From the IMG/VR virus record IMGVR_UViG_3300026519_000642, positions 1-48,228 of that record: a DNA stretch of 48,228 nt; one strand, written 5' to 3'. The first letter of the stretch is position 1; each line of letters begins with the position of its first letter. The translations under genes and the position numbers were made by a program. This DNA comes from a virus. This document shows, in pieces, positions 1-7,374 of the stretch. The notes below the pieces were generated by a model. That model made no database searches. It saw nothing but the letters and a program-made list of their open reading frames with translations, and was not told the origin of the DNA.

Positions 1-60
1 TTCATACCCAGTGTTTGGTTCAAATTCTATTTCTTCAATAGCTAATATTTTTTCTTTCAT
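1..60 (-). CDS. Start of a membrane protein gene, cut by the window edge
   Basis: The first 20 codons of a minus-strand gene (MKEKILAIEEIEFEPN at the N-terminus) run off the left edge with no stop. The ATG overlaps the stop of the upstream 58-aa HTH gene in an ATGA arrangement, so the two are probably translationally coupled. If the molecule is circular, the frame continues without a stop into the minus-strand frame beginning at 48228 and gives a 191-aa protein with two hydrophobic segments. The function is not recognised. Confidence 0.6.
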   Translation of the reverse strand, partial: MKEKILAIEEIEFEPNTGYE

Positions 61-233
61 GATGCACTCCATTTTTTAAACTCTGCGTGTGTTGGGACAC
101 TCAGCATTTCATTTTCTATGTATTTACGCAAATATGTTAGTGAAACGCCGAGTCTTGCTGCGGTTCTACTTCTGTTAAATCTGTTTTTCACTAACTCTAA
201 ATGAATATCATTTTTGTTGGTTAATTCTCTCAT
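57..233 (-). CDS. Small Fis-type helix-turn-helix protein (58 aa)
   Basis: A 58-aa frame starts at the ATG at 233 and ends at TGA 57-59. Residues 12-42 (LVKNRFNRSRTAARLGVSL, then a short basic helix) have the spacing of a Fis/NtrC C-terminal helix-turn-helix: a first helix, the alanine-rich AARLGVS turn and a recognition helix. Such proteins bind DNA as dimers, but its site here is unknown. It lies between the 85-aa gene at 253-510 and the membrane protein gene, with a 19-base gap and an ATGA overlap respectively, so all three are likely one leftward transcript from the promoter at 538-565. Confidence 0.6.
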   Translation of the reverse strand: MRELTNKNDIHLELVKNRFNRSRTAARLGVSLTYLRKYIENEMLSVPTHAEFKKWSAS

Positions 234-252
234 TTTATTTCTCCAAAATTAT

Positions 253-510
253 TTATCTGTATTTAAATGGTTCTGCCTTCACTCCTGCAAATTCACTAAC
301 ACCCATCACCCATATATAACGGGAAAACGATTTTAAGTGAATTTTTTCAGCGTATTCCCTCGCAGCTTTTTCCGTTTTAAATGTTTCTGGTATTTCGTCC
401 CTGCCGATTACAGGGATATAACCAGCATTTGTTTTTTTTCCCCAGGATTTTGTTGCTAAAATTTTGTTAAGCTCTTCTTTTTGATGTGCGTTCAATTCTT
501 TCATTTTCAT
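253..510 (-). CDS. Conserved-looking small protein of unknown function (85 aa)
   Basis: This 85-aa soluble, basic, alpha/beta-looking protein is not recognised. It has no signal peptide or membrane segment. The start at 510 has a good ribosome site (GGAG) a few bases upstream and is the first gene after the strong leftward promoter at 538-565, so it heads the leftward cargo transcript that crosses the window ends. A helix near residues 45-56 (KTEKAAREYAEKIHL) is followed by a short hydrophobic strand (YIWVMGVS). No catalytic motif is visible. Confidence 0.65.
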   Translation of the reverse strand: MKMKELNAHQKEELNKILATKSWGKKTNAGYIPVIGRDEIPETFKTEKAAREYAEKIHLKSFSRYIWVMGVSEFAGVKAEPFKYR

Positions 511-517
511 TCTCCGG

Positions 518-585
518 TTGTTTACAAGTTGTATAGAATTATACTATAAAAAAATAAATAGTCAAGACTTTTTGTTTACTATTTT
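518..585 (-). promoter_or_regulatory. Leftward promoter/operator, copy A of a 68-bp inverted repeat
   Basis: On the minus strand, TTGACT (560-565) and a perfect TATAAT (538-543) are separated by 16 bases. A near-palindrome, TATACAACTTGTAAA (521-535), lies immediately downstream and would cover the transcription start, as a repressor site does. The whole 68 bp is repeated without mismatch in inverse orientation at 1308-1375. Related operators occur at 851-872 and 25975-25996. It fires leftward into 253-510. Confidence 0.85.
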
Positions 586-588
586 ATA

Positions 589-849
589 TTAAAATCCTGC
601 TCTCTCTGAAATTCTAACCCAACTATCTCTAATGCGCCCTTTTGACGCAGCAATTTTTGACGACAGTAAAATCTCATCCGGGTTAATATCTAAATAGTCA
701 GCAATAAACAGCGCGTTCTCCTCATTTAATGCGCCTTTTTTTCTCATTATTGAAACCGCACTTCTTGTTACGCCGAGAATTTGCGCCGTTTTATAGTCGC
801 TGCCAGTTTTATTTTTCATTAAATCCAGGTAAAAGGTGATCGTGTTCAT
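589..849 (-). CDS. Cro/CI-like HTH regulator of the DUF3693 type
   Basis: An 86-aa DNA-binding protein. An N-terminal helix-turn-helix (residues 18-38; TAQILGVTRSAVSIMRKKGA) is followed by NPDEILLSSKIAASKGRIRDSWVRIS, the arrangement of the DUF3693 phage regulators (N-terminal HTH, then a short helical tail with a conserved Trp). The ATG at 849 is preferred over an upstream TTG at 861. Upstream, 851-872 is a variant of the operator in both outward promoters (17 of 22 positions match), so it probably controls itself and those promoters. Whether it represses or activates cannot be read from sequence. It lies inside the segment bounded by the 68-bp inverted repeat. Confidence 0.75.
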   Translation of the reverse strand: MNTITFYLDLMKNKTGSDYKTAQILGVTRSAVSIMRKKGALNEENALFIADYLDINPDEILLSSKIAASKGRIRDSWVRISERAGF

Positions 850-894
850 GTTTCTATACAATAGTTAAACAAAAACTAAACTATAGACTTGTTA
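850..894. promoter_or_regulatory. Divergent control region with a variant operator
   Basis: This 45-base gap separates the DUF3693 regulator (leftward) from the 72-aa gene (rightward). Bases 851-872 match the operator of copies A and B at 17 of 22 positions; the differences are one end base and four central bases. Possible -10 elements (TATAG) are present on both strands, but no convincing -35 is seen. It fits a site for autoregulation. Confidence 0.55.
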
Positions 895-1113
895 ATGTAT
901 AAAACTACGTTATACTTCAATTCAACGTTAAACAACAAAACAACAGTCGAGAAAATGAGACAAACACTTGAATATTTCGGCATCGTTAAATCACAAAAAC
1001 AAATAGATATGGAAAGCAGAATTATTTTTTTGAAATGCTCACAAATCAATAATTTAGTTTGCGCTCAATTAAGTGGCCGCATGAGCGAACGCATGAAAAT
1101 GAAATTAGGGTAA
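895..1113 (+). CDS. Unknown protein (72 aa)
   Basis: A 72-aa basic protein of unknown function, transcribed divergently from the DUF3693 regulator. The ATG at 895 was chosen over a TTG at 889; no clear ribosome site is seen. It contains a helix with VEKMRQTLEYFGIVKS and a short hydrophobic strand (RIIFLKCS), and ends in a Met/Lys-rich helix (GRMSERMKMKLG). The size and position, facing a repressor-like gene, recall a Cro-like or anti-repressor partner, but no helix-turn-helix is clear. It is followed after five bases by the next gene, probably on the same transcript. Confidence 0.5.
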   Translation: MYKTTLYFNSTLNNKTTVEKMRQTLEYFGIVKSQKQIDMESRIIFLKCSQINNLVCAQLSGRMSERMKMKLG

Positions 1114-1118
1114 TAAAA

Positions 1119-1331
1119 ATGGAATACAAAAACAGCATTCAAAAAATTGATGATGAATTTAAAAAAATGGATAGTGTCATTAACAAATTAAATTCGTTTA
1201 TTGAAAACGAAACCACAAGAATTAAAAATGAAATGCTGGCTAGTAAAGCCAGGATGAAAAAATCAAATGAACAAAAGGAAGTGCTTTTAAGAAGATCAAC
1301 TGATTTTAAAATAGTAAACAAAAAGTCTTGA
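1119..1331 (+). CDS. Small coiled-coil protein (70 aa)
   Basis: A 70-aa, highly charged, almost entirely helical protein with heptad spacing (IQKIDDEFKKMDSVINKLNS, then FIENETTRIKNEM). It is unlikely to be an enzyme; a partner-binding or regulatory role is possible but unproven. The ATG at 1119 follows the previous stop by five bases. Its 3' end lies inside copy B of the 68-bp repeat, and its stop codon is part of that promoter's -35 box, so the promoter is embedded in the coding end. Confidence 0.5.
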   Translation: MEYKNSIQKIDDEFKKMDSVINKLNSFIENETTRIKNEMLASKARMKKSNEQKEVLLRRSTDFKIVNKKS

Positions 1332-1375
1332 CTATTTATTTTTTTATAGTATAATTCTATACAACTTGTAAACAA
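1308..1375 (+). promoter_or_regulatory. Rightward promoter/operator, copy B of the 68-bp inverted repeat
   Basis: TTGACT (1328-1333), 16 bases, TATAAT (1350-1355), then the near-palindrome TATACAACTTGTAAA (1358-1372). All 68 bp equal the reverse complement of 518-585. It fires rightward into the 200-aa gene at 1389 and probably into the helicase cassette behind it. An A-rich stretch upstream of -35 looks like an UP element and recurs, slightly changed, upstream of the promoter at 8859. Confidence 0.85.
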
Positions 1376-1388
1376 ATAGAGAAGCAAA

Positions 1389-1991
1389 ATGACAATTACA
1401 AAAATATTCGAAGTTGACACTTATTATTCTTCTATCGAAGATCAATTAAAGCCAATTGTTGAAAAGGGAAGCGTGTTGATTCCGGTTTTCTCAACAGCAA
1501 AATACAACACAATAAAAGAGGATGGCCGTAGTTTTGGTTATCCAGGCGATTACGGAAAATTTGTAACACTGAAATATGAAGAATTTGTAGGTGTCATCGC
1601 TGATGATATTTTTGCTTTTTTAGAGTTAAACAAACAGAAAATAAAAGAAGCAAAAGCTTTAGATTTTGATTTTGAAGATCATTTTGATTTAGGCAATAGA
1701 GTTGAAAAACCGGATAATTACAAAGTGGTTGTTGATAAAAAAAATGATTGGATTGTTCAAGTCGGAGAAAGTTATATTTTCAGATCTATTTGCAAGTTGG
1801 AAGAAGAAGAATATTTTGCTGAAATTAACTTTGATACAGAAGAATTTTCTTCTTCAAATGAAGTTGTAGAAAAAATAATAGCGGCTCAGAAATTTAGAAA
1901 CTCAATAATAAATGAAGCAAATAAAGCATTAATAGATGCAAAAGAGCTTATTAGTATTTTACAAAAAAGCATTACTGATGAGAATAATTGA
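1389..1991 (+). CDS. Acidic protein of unknown function (200 aa)
   Basis: A 200-aa acidic soluble protein, not recognised. The N-terminal half has mixed alpha/beta character; residues 75-110 are rich in Lys, Glu and Asp (LDFDFEDHFDLGNRVEKPD), and the C-terminal 40 residues form a predicted helix. No signal peptide or catalytic motif is seen. It is the first gene after the copy B promoter, and its leader is only about 30 bases from the operator, so expression should depend strongly on whatever binds there. Strong acidity is shared by many phage inhibitor proteins, but that alone does not assign a function. Confidence 0.65.
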   Translation: MTITKIFEVDTYYSSIEDQLKPIVEKGSVLIPVFSTAKYNTIKEDGRSFGYPGDYGKFVTLKYEEFVGVIADDIFAFLELNKQKIKEAKALDFDFEDHFDLGNRVEKPDNYKVVVDKKNDWIVQVGESYIFRSICKLEEEEYFAEINFDTEEFSSSNEVVEKIIAAQKFRNSIINEANKALIDAKELISILQKSITDENN

Positions 1992-2014
1992 CAATAAATA
2001 ATCAAGAAAAATAA

Positions 2015-3010
2015 ATGCATTCTCAACATCTAACTGGCTCAGAAAAGCAAACGTTATGGGCTGATAAAATCAGAGCAGATAAATTTGCATTGATTGAAAA
2101 GGCCTATAACGAGAATCTTGACAATATTGATATGGATGCCTACTGGGGTAACGCAATGTCACTAGATGACAAACGCATCGGCCACGCCATTACCTTGCTC
2201 AAAAAACAGACATCAGCATCCTGGTGGATTGACAACCGCGATAGAAAAATAAGCAATATTTTGGTTGAATTGTTTATCCAGCAGCCAAAACAACCAAACA
2301 GAATAGATGATTGTCAGCTTGAAATACAGGCAGCGATTGAGGCCACTGTCAGACCAGAATCACCAGAAACAGAAACCGTTGCCGAAATCAGGCCGCTTTC
2401 TGACAGAATAACTGTTCATTTCCATGAGAAATTAGAAAAATTCAGACTGATTATGCGCAAACATGGGTTCACATGGTCAGAGTTTTATTGGGAAAGTCAA
2501 CTCAACGCCAGAAATGGCAGCGTTCAGAATCGCGCAGCCGAAATTGGTCATACATTACTCGCTAACGGATTCATCATTCGTATTTACAATGAATCTATTC
2601 GTCAGGCAGCTATCAGTGGAACATATCAAGAAGAACAAACCCGCTGGATCAGTGTTTATACGACAGGCAGTAATAAGGGGAATATGTGCATCTCATGGAG
2701 CATAGACGAAGATTATTATCGCGCTGCAAAATCACTACCTACTGCAAAATATGTAAAACCTCATATCGCTGTTGATATTGAGCATTTTGAAGATATTCTC
2801 GATTTTGCTGAAATAAACGGATTTTCAATCAGCGATGCTGCACAGAACGCTATCGATGCTGCAAAACAAATCAAAGAAAAATCATTGGTTGTACATATAG
2901 AGCCTGTAGAGCCTGTAGAGACTGAACAGCGCATAAAGATGAGCGACAAACCTGAAAAATTAGCCGTTCCTGATGACGTTGATATTAATGATGAATTACT
3001 CGATGAATGA
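2015..3010 (+). CDS. Helicase-associated protein with N-terminal LTGSEKQ motif (331 aa)
   Basis: A 331-aa protein. The N-terminus (LTGSEKQTLWADKIRADKF) resembles a short conserved motif that I associate with phage and plasmid proteins encoded next to helicases; it is followed by a helical region with two Trp pairs (SASWWIDN). Residues 140-250 form a mixed domain with FHEKLEKFRLIMRKHGFTW. The C-terminal 40 residues are acidic and probably disordered. Its stop overlaps the start of the SNF2-type helicase gene, so the two are translationally coupled and likely work together, perhaps with this protein as a DNA- or partner-binding subunit. That role is inferred from position only. Base composition is noticeably less AT-rich than the preceding genes, suggesting a separate origin. 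Confidence 0.6.
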   Translation: MHSQHLTGSEKQTLWADKIRADKFALIEKAYNENLDNIDMDAYWGNAMSLDDKRIGHAITLLKKQTSASWWIDNRDRKISNILVELFIQQPKQPNRIDDCQLEIQAAIEATVRPESPETETVAEIRPLSDRITVHFHEKLEKFRLIMRKHGFTWSEFYWESQLNARNGSVQNRAAEIGHTLLANGFIIRIYNESIRQAAISGTYQEEQTRWISVYTTGSNKGNMCISWSIDEDYYRAAKSLPTAKYVKPHIAVDIEHFEDILDFAEINGFSISDAAQNAIDAAKQIKEKSLVVHIEPVEPVETEQRIKMSDKPEKLAVPDDVDINDELLDE

Positions 3011-4454
3011 GTCTATTACAAAATTTAATGCGACAACGACGCTATTACCACATCAACAAGAGGCTGTTGCAAAACTGTTACCCACTCGTGTTGGCGCTTT
3101 ATTTATGGACATGGGCACTGGAAAGAGCCGCACAGCTATTGAACTGGCACGCATTAGACAAGAAAAAATAGACCGTGTAATCTGGTTATGCCCGGTTTCG
3201 CTGAAACAAACCATCAGACATGAAATCATTACACATACAGATTGCAATGATGATGATATTGTCGTTTTCGATAACAAAACCAACACACGAAACATACGAC
3301 AAGCAATCTGGTACATCATCGGCATAGAGTCTATCTCATCAAGCAGCCGCGTTGCATTGACAACGAATCATATTATTACCGAAAAATCTCTGGTCATTGT
3401 AGATGAATCGAGCTATATCAAAGGGCATCGATCCATGCGTACCCAGCGTATAACGCATTATGCTAAACGCGCTCGGTATCGAATGATTTTAACTGGGACA
3501 CCCATCAGCCAGGGTGTCGTTGATCTCTACGCACAAATGCGGTTTTTGTCACCAAAAATATTAGGCTATCGGTCATTTTATTCATTTGCCAATAACCATT
3601 TGGAATACTCTGCACGTCATAAAGGGCTAATTGTAGATAGTCACAATACAGAATGGATAGCCGCCAAAATACACCCATACATTTACCAGGTCACTAAGGA
3701 CGAATGCCTGAATCTGCCTGATAAACTCTATGAAAGTCGCTATTTTGAACTGAGCAGAGAGCAGCAAGACTACTATGATGAGATAAAAAAAGAACTGCTG
3801 CTAGAAATAGATATTGCAGACTTTACCAGCTATCTCATATTCCAGTTATTTACCGCATTGCAACAGATTAGCTGTGGATTTTTAAACCGAATCCGCACAG
3901 ATTACGCTGGGAATACAACTATTGAATTGATTGAAATGCGCAATGAACGACTGGAAATACTAATGGAAACTATTGACAGTATTCCGGCAACAGAAAAAAT
4001 AATCATCTGGGCAAAATATCGCTATGACATCCAGCAGATACACAAGACCTTGGTTGACGAATACGGCGAGGAATACTGCGCCCTGTTCTATGGCGATTTG
4101 AACGAAAAGCGCCGGGCGATTGAAATAGAAAATTTCCGACAATCGGCCAGATTCTTTATCGCCACACCCAGCTGCGGCGGATACGGATTGACACTCAACG
4201 AGGCGCGTACCGTTATTTTCTATAATAATGGATTCAAATATTCAGAACGCATCCAGGCAGAAGACCGCTGTCACCGCATTGGCCAAGAACATCGCGTAAC
4301 CTACATTGATATATGGAGCGATGCAGGCATTGATGGGAAAATCGAGCTGGCACTTGATAGTAAAAGCGATGCGGTGAGAGCATTTAAAGAAGAAGTCGAT
4401 AAAATCAAAGCCACAAATAAAGAAAATTTAAAAGAAATGATAAAAAAACTGTAA
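3003..4454 (+). CDS. SNF2/DEAD-like helicase (483 aa)
   Basis: A superfamily 2 ATPase of the SNF2 type that should translocate on double-stranded DNA using ATP. Visible motifs are the Q-like LLPHQQEAV (14-22), Walker A MDMGTGKSRT (35-44), motif Ia WLCPVS (61-66), motif II DESSYIKG (134-141), motif III LTGTPISQ (163-170), and in the second RecA-like lobe motif V-like YGLTLNEA and motif VI RCHRIGQ (422-428). All active-site elements look intact. The ATG at 3003 overlaps the upstream stop; an in-frame ATG at 2973 is less likely. Compact SNF2 helicases are common in phages, where roles in replication restart, recombination or DNA modification are proposed. It is followed by a promoter and then the IbrA/GNAT/IbrB genes. 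Confidence 0.9.
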   Translation: MNESITKFNATTTLLPHQQEAVAKLLPTRVGALFMDMGTGKSRTAIELARIRQEKIDRVIWLCPVSLKQTIRHEIITHTDCNDDDIVVFDNKTNTRNIRQAIWYIIGIESISSSSRVALTTNHIITEKSLVIVDESSYIKGHRSMRTQRITHYAKRARYRMILTGTPISQGVVDLYAQMRFLSPKILGYRSFYSFANNHLEYSARHKGLIVDSHNTEWIAAKIHPYIYQVTKDECLNLPDKLYESRYFELSREQQDYYDEIKKELLLEIDIADFTSYLIFQLFTALQQISCGFLNRIRTDYAGNTTIELIEMRNERLEILMETIDSIPATEKIIIWAKYRYDIQQIHKTLVDEYGEEYCALFYGDLNEKRRAIEIENFRQSARFFIATPSCGGYGLTLNEARTVIFYNNGFKYSERIQAEDRCHRIGQEHRVTYIDIWSDAGIDGKIELALDSKSDAVRAFKEEVDKIKATNKENLKEMIKKL

Positions 4455-4460
4455 AAAAAC

Positions 4461-4489
4461 TTGCAGATAAGGAAATAATTTCCTACAAT
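4461..4489 (+). promoter_or_regulatory. Promoter with a palindromic operator in its spacer
   Basis: TTGCAG (4461-4466), 17 bases, TACAAT (4484-4489). The spacer contains the perfect palindrome GGAAATAATTTCC (4471-4483), ending next to the -10 box, where a bound repressor would block polymerase. It would drive the interrupted gene at 4564 and the genes from 5111 onward. A second GC-rich imperfect repeat (CCCCTAGGATGGG) lies in the leader at 4516-4528. Confidence 0.6.
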
Positions 4490-4563
4490 AACCACAACGG
4501 ATTAGGAAATAGCCCCTAGGATGGGAGGCAACAACCATTAACACAGATTAAGAGGTCATCAAA

Positions 4564-5070
4564 ATGAACTACATAGAAGAACTGACAAAAATACATATTT
4601 CAATCATGCAATTCAGAAAAAAACTGGATGGCATAGATTCTGTTATAGAGCAGGAAGCTATGGAAATTTTAAAATAGGCAAACAAAGTTGTAGCGCCATG
4701 CCTCAAGTCACACGGTGAATATAATTATTTATTTCGTGCAGCTTGTGATAAATATCATGAGATATACAAGGATTTCTGTGACAGGATGGATGGCAATGGC
4801 GAATACACAGAGGATGAAACTGTCCATATTGAAACTTGTTTAGACAATATGGATGTTAGCGTGACCGTTGTTGAGCGAGGAATAGACTATGTCACTAGCG
4901 AAGACTGTCGTGGAAAATTCATTATGAGCGCGACAAGCAGAGATTTTAATCAAGATGCAAAATTATTGGATGTAACTCTAAATGAGGCATTTGAAATAAT
5001 AAAATCTCATCGAGTTAGTGAGTTTAAAGTTATTCCTTATATGGCTAATGAATTTGCTGGTGATGAGTAA
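4564..5070 (+). pseudogene. Gene interrupted by an in-frame amber codon
   Basis: From ATG 4564 the frame reads 37 codons, meets TAG at 4675-4677, then stays open in the same frame to TGA at 5068-5070 (168 positions in all). Both parts look coding: a helical N-terminus (MNYIEELTKIHISIMQFRKK), then LFRAACDKYHEIYKDFCDRM and a well-formed acidic C-terminal half with no second defect. A one-base C-to-T change of a Gln codon would explain it. TAG ends other genes here normally, so general recoding is unlikely. Translation may restart at ATG 4786, giving a 94-aa protein. The family is not recognised. The start has a ribosome site (AGAGG) upstream. Confidence 0.65.
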
Positions 5071-5110
5071 TGACAAAATGCCGCAAGGACGCGGCAATCT
5101 ATAAAAAGCT

Positions 5111-6424
5111 ATGTCAAAAATATATATCAAAAAAAACGTCTTACAGGCCATGCAAAAACGCTTGGAATACATCTTTAACGAATTTGACAACATTTATGTT
5201 GCATTCTCAGGCGGAAAGGATTCCGGTTTACTGCTAAATCTCACGCTCAAATACATGCGTGAGAACAACATCTCCCGCAAAATCGGAGTGATGCACATGG
5301 ACTACGAAGCTCAGTACACTGTCACAAACGAATACGTTGACCTTACCTTGTCATCAAATCATGATCTGATAGAGCCGTTTTGGCTATGCCTGCCTATGTC
5401 TGTGCCTTGTACCACATCCATGCATCAATCCGCATGGATACCCTGGAATCCAGAAGAAAAAGACATCTGGGTTAGAGACATGCCAAATCATGACTACGTG
5501 ATAAACCTGGAAAATCATCATTTTGACTGGTACGAACAGGGCATGATTGATTACAACGTTCAAAACAAATTCTTAAAATGGTATCACCAGCGGCAAGGTG
5601 GCGGAAAGACCTGCTGTCTGGTCGGTATTCGTACCCAAGAGAGTTTGCACCGATTTACCGCTATCGTGAATAAGCAGGATATGCACGATGGCAAAATCTG
5701 GACAACCAATGCATGGAAAAACATGTGCGCGGCCTATCCACTCTACGACTGGGAAGTGGATGACATTTGGACAGCCAATGCCAAGTTTGGTTTTGACTAT
5801 AACAAAATCTATGACTTGATGCACTATGCAGGCATAAAACCACATAATATGCGGGTGGCCAGTCCGTTTCTTGGAACCGCTCAAGAGTCATTAAACCAGT
5901 ACCGGATTATTGAGCCAAAAACGTGGGGTAGACTCATTGGCCGTGTCAATGGCGCAAACTTCACCGCGATTTATGGTGGCACAAAAGCTATGGCTTTTAA
6001 AAAAATAACATTGCCAAAAGATCACACATGGAAAAGTTATCTTGAGTTCCTGTTGAACACACTGCCTGAAGACACTCGTAACAAATACCTGGAAAAATTT
6101 AATTCCAGCATTAAATACTGGACAGAAAAAGGTGGAGCAGTTGATGTTGAAACAGTCAAAGAACTTCGCGCGGTGAATGCTCAGTTAGAATACCTTGGTA
6201 AACCACAAAATAATCGAAACTATAAAACGGAAAAAGGATTTGTCCGGTTTAAAGAATACCCGGACGATATGGAAATAGATGATTTCCAGTCTGTTCCATC
6301 ATACAAACGCATGTGCATCTGCATCATGAAAAACGATTATGCATGTCAATATATGGGATTCAAATTGACCAAGGCCGACATGCAACGGCGCAAAGCGGCC
6401 ATTGCCAAATATAAAGACATATAG
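5111..6424 (+). CDS. ibrA: IbrA-like PAPS-reductase-fold protein (437 aa)
   Basis: A member of the adenine-nucleotide alpha-hydrolase/PAPS-reductase fold, with the P-loop-like SGGKDSG at residues 33-39 (YVAFSGGKDSGLLL), a following HMDYEAQY strand, and the large C-terminal extension typical of DUF3440/IbrA proteins. Family members bind ATP or PAPS and typically adenylate a substrate or act on sulfur; the exact reaction of IbrA proteins is not established. In E. coli, IbrA and IbrB together stimulate expression of immunoglobulin-binding eib genes. Here the IbrB-type gene is two genes downstream, with a GNAT-like gene between. The gap to the next gene is only nine bases, so they form an operon. 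The many Trp and Cys residues in the C-terminal part may bind metal. Confidence 0.85.
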   Translation: MSKIYIKKNVLQAMQKRLEYIFNEFDNIYVAFSGGKDSGLLLNLTLKYMRENNISRKIGVMHMDYEAQYTVTNEYVDLTLSSNHDLIEPFWLCLPMSVPCTTSMHQSAWIPWNPEEKDIWVRDMPNHDYVINLENHHFDWYEQGMIDYNVQNKFLKWYHQRQGGGKTCCLVGIRTQESLHRFTAIVNKQDMHDGKIWTTNAWKNMCAAYPLYDWEVDDIWTANAKFGFDYNKIYDLMHYAGIKPHNMRVASPFLGTAQESLNQYRIIEPKTWGRLIGRVNGANFTAIYGGTKAMAFKKITLPKDHTWKSYLEFLLNTLPEDTRNKYLEKFNSSIKYWTEKGGAVDVETVKELRAVNAQLEYLGKPQNNRNYKTEKGFVRFKEYPDDMEIDDFQSVPSYKRMCICIMKNDYACQYMGFKLTKADMQRRKAAIAKYKDI

Positions 6425-6433
6425 AGATGAACC

Positions 6434-6844
6434 ATGATTAAACGTTTTGAGCAAGGCAATAAAAAAACAGATAACAAATTATACTGCTTGATCGGCAAAC
6501 CGGCAATTGATCCTAAAATTCACAATGAACTGGGTGTTGCATTAACAGGTATAGATGATGATATATGGTATCTATGGCTGGATGAAATGGGAACATTATT
6601 TGGTTTCTGTCAGATGCGTATATTGAAAAATAAAAAAGCACATATCAGGTTCTTATATGCCGATAAATTGGGAATAAAAATACGTACAGAACTGATTGAA
6701 TGGGCACTGACTGATGCCAGAAAAAATGACTGTACATTGATATATACAAATGACCGTGAAACCGCAGGGATTTGGAAATTATTTAACTTTAAAACAAGAG
6801 AGAAAAAGCGCGGTTCATTTGTGCGCTGGGAGAAAACACTATGA
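6434..6844 (+). CDS. GNAT-like acyltransferase (136 aa)
   Basis: A 136-aa protein with the outline of a small GNAT N-acyltransferase: a central strand pair (DIWYLWLDEMGTLFGFCQMRI), a strand (AHIRFLYADK) at the position of the acetyl-CoA loop strand, a helix, then a strand (DCTLIYTNDRETAGIWKLFNF) that matches the GNAT motif B. The usual QxxGxG/A loop is not clear (DKLGIKIRTELIEWAL fills that place), so assignment is by fold pattern. It sits between ibrA-like and ibrB-like genes, overlapping the latter by four bases (ATGA). GNAT proteins in phages can modify DNA bases (Mom of phage Mu) or proteins; the substrate here is unknown. Confidence 0.65.
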   Translation: MIKRFEQGNKKTDNKLYCLIGKPAIDPKIHNELGVALTGIDDDIWYLWLDEMGTLFGFCQMRILKNKKAHIRFLYADKLGIKIRTELIEWALTDARKNDCTLIYTNDRETAGIWKLFNFKTREKKRGSFVRWEKTL

Positions 6845-7374
6845 CCAGTCCAGTCTATAACGTTAGGCCAGTACATTTGGAAAAAGTACGTGCCAATGCA
6901 TATAACCCCAATGCAGTCGCACCACCAGAAATGAAACTGCTGGAAAAATCCATCTGGGAAGATGGCTATACTATGCCCATCGTCTGCTACTACATCGAAG
7001 ATGTAGACATCTACGAGATTGTTGATGGTTTCCATCGCTATACCATCATGAAAACATGCAAGAAAATCCGTGACCGTGAAAATGGCATGTTGCCGGTTGT
7101 CGTGATAGATAAGGACATAAACAACCGCATGGCCAGCACCATCCGTCACAACCGAGCCAGAGGCACACACTCCATTGATCTAATGGTAAACATTGTGTCC
7201 GAACTCACTGAATCAGGCATGTCTGACGAATGGATATGCAAAAACATCGGCATGGATGCTGACGAAATACTCAGGTTAAAGCAAATCAGCGGCCTAGCTG
7301 CATTATTCAAAGATAACAGCTTTTCAAAAGCATGGGTAAAAAACACAGAAGAAGAGGATTTTTATAATGATTAA
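6841..7374 (+). CDS. ibrB: IbrB-like ParB/sulfiredoxin-fold protein (177 aa)
   Basis: A ParB N-terminal-domain protein: VRANAYNPNAVAPPEMKLLEKSI (written here only as a region, residues 17-39), then the strand IYEIVDGFHRYTIM with the conserved G-H-R box at VDGFHRYT (61-68), and an RHNRARGTHS segment near residue 110. This layout matches IbrB-type proteins, which carry the ParB-like nucleotide-binding fold without a partition role. Some members of the fold are CTPases or nucleases, but the activity of IbrB is not known. It overlaps both neighbours by four to eight bases, so it is co-translated with the GNAT-like and 177-aa genes. The C-terminal helix bundle may be a DNA-binding tail. Confidence 0.85.
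   Translation: MTSPVYNVRPVHLEKVRANAYNPNAVAPPEMKLLEKSIWEDGYTMPIVCYYIEDVDIYEIVDGFHRYTIMKTCKKIRDRENGMLPVVVIDKDINNRMASTIRHNRARGTHSIDLMVNIVSELTESGMSDEWICKNIGMDADEILRLKQISGLAALFKDNSFSKAWVKNTEEEDFYND

Noticed and set aside
586-1307. Site-specifically invertible segment
   Set aside because: The flanking 68-bp inverted repeats are promoters with operators and no invertase gene is present; inversion by homologous recombination remains possible but would leave the promoters unchanged.
4675-4677. Genome-wide TAG recoding
   Set aside because: TAG ends several intact genes here (for example 5111-6424 and 46258-46407), and no suppressor tRNA was recognised.
6610-7170. Minus-strand frame of 186 codons
   Set aside because: It is antisense to the GNAT-like and IbrB-like genes, which have clear family motifs.
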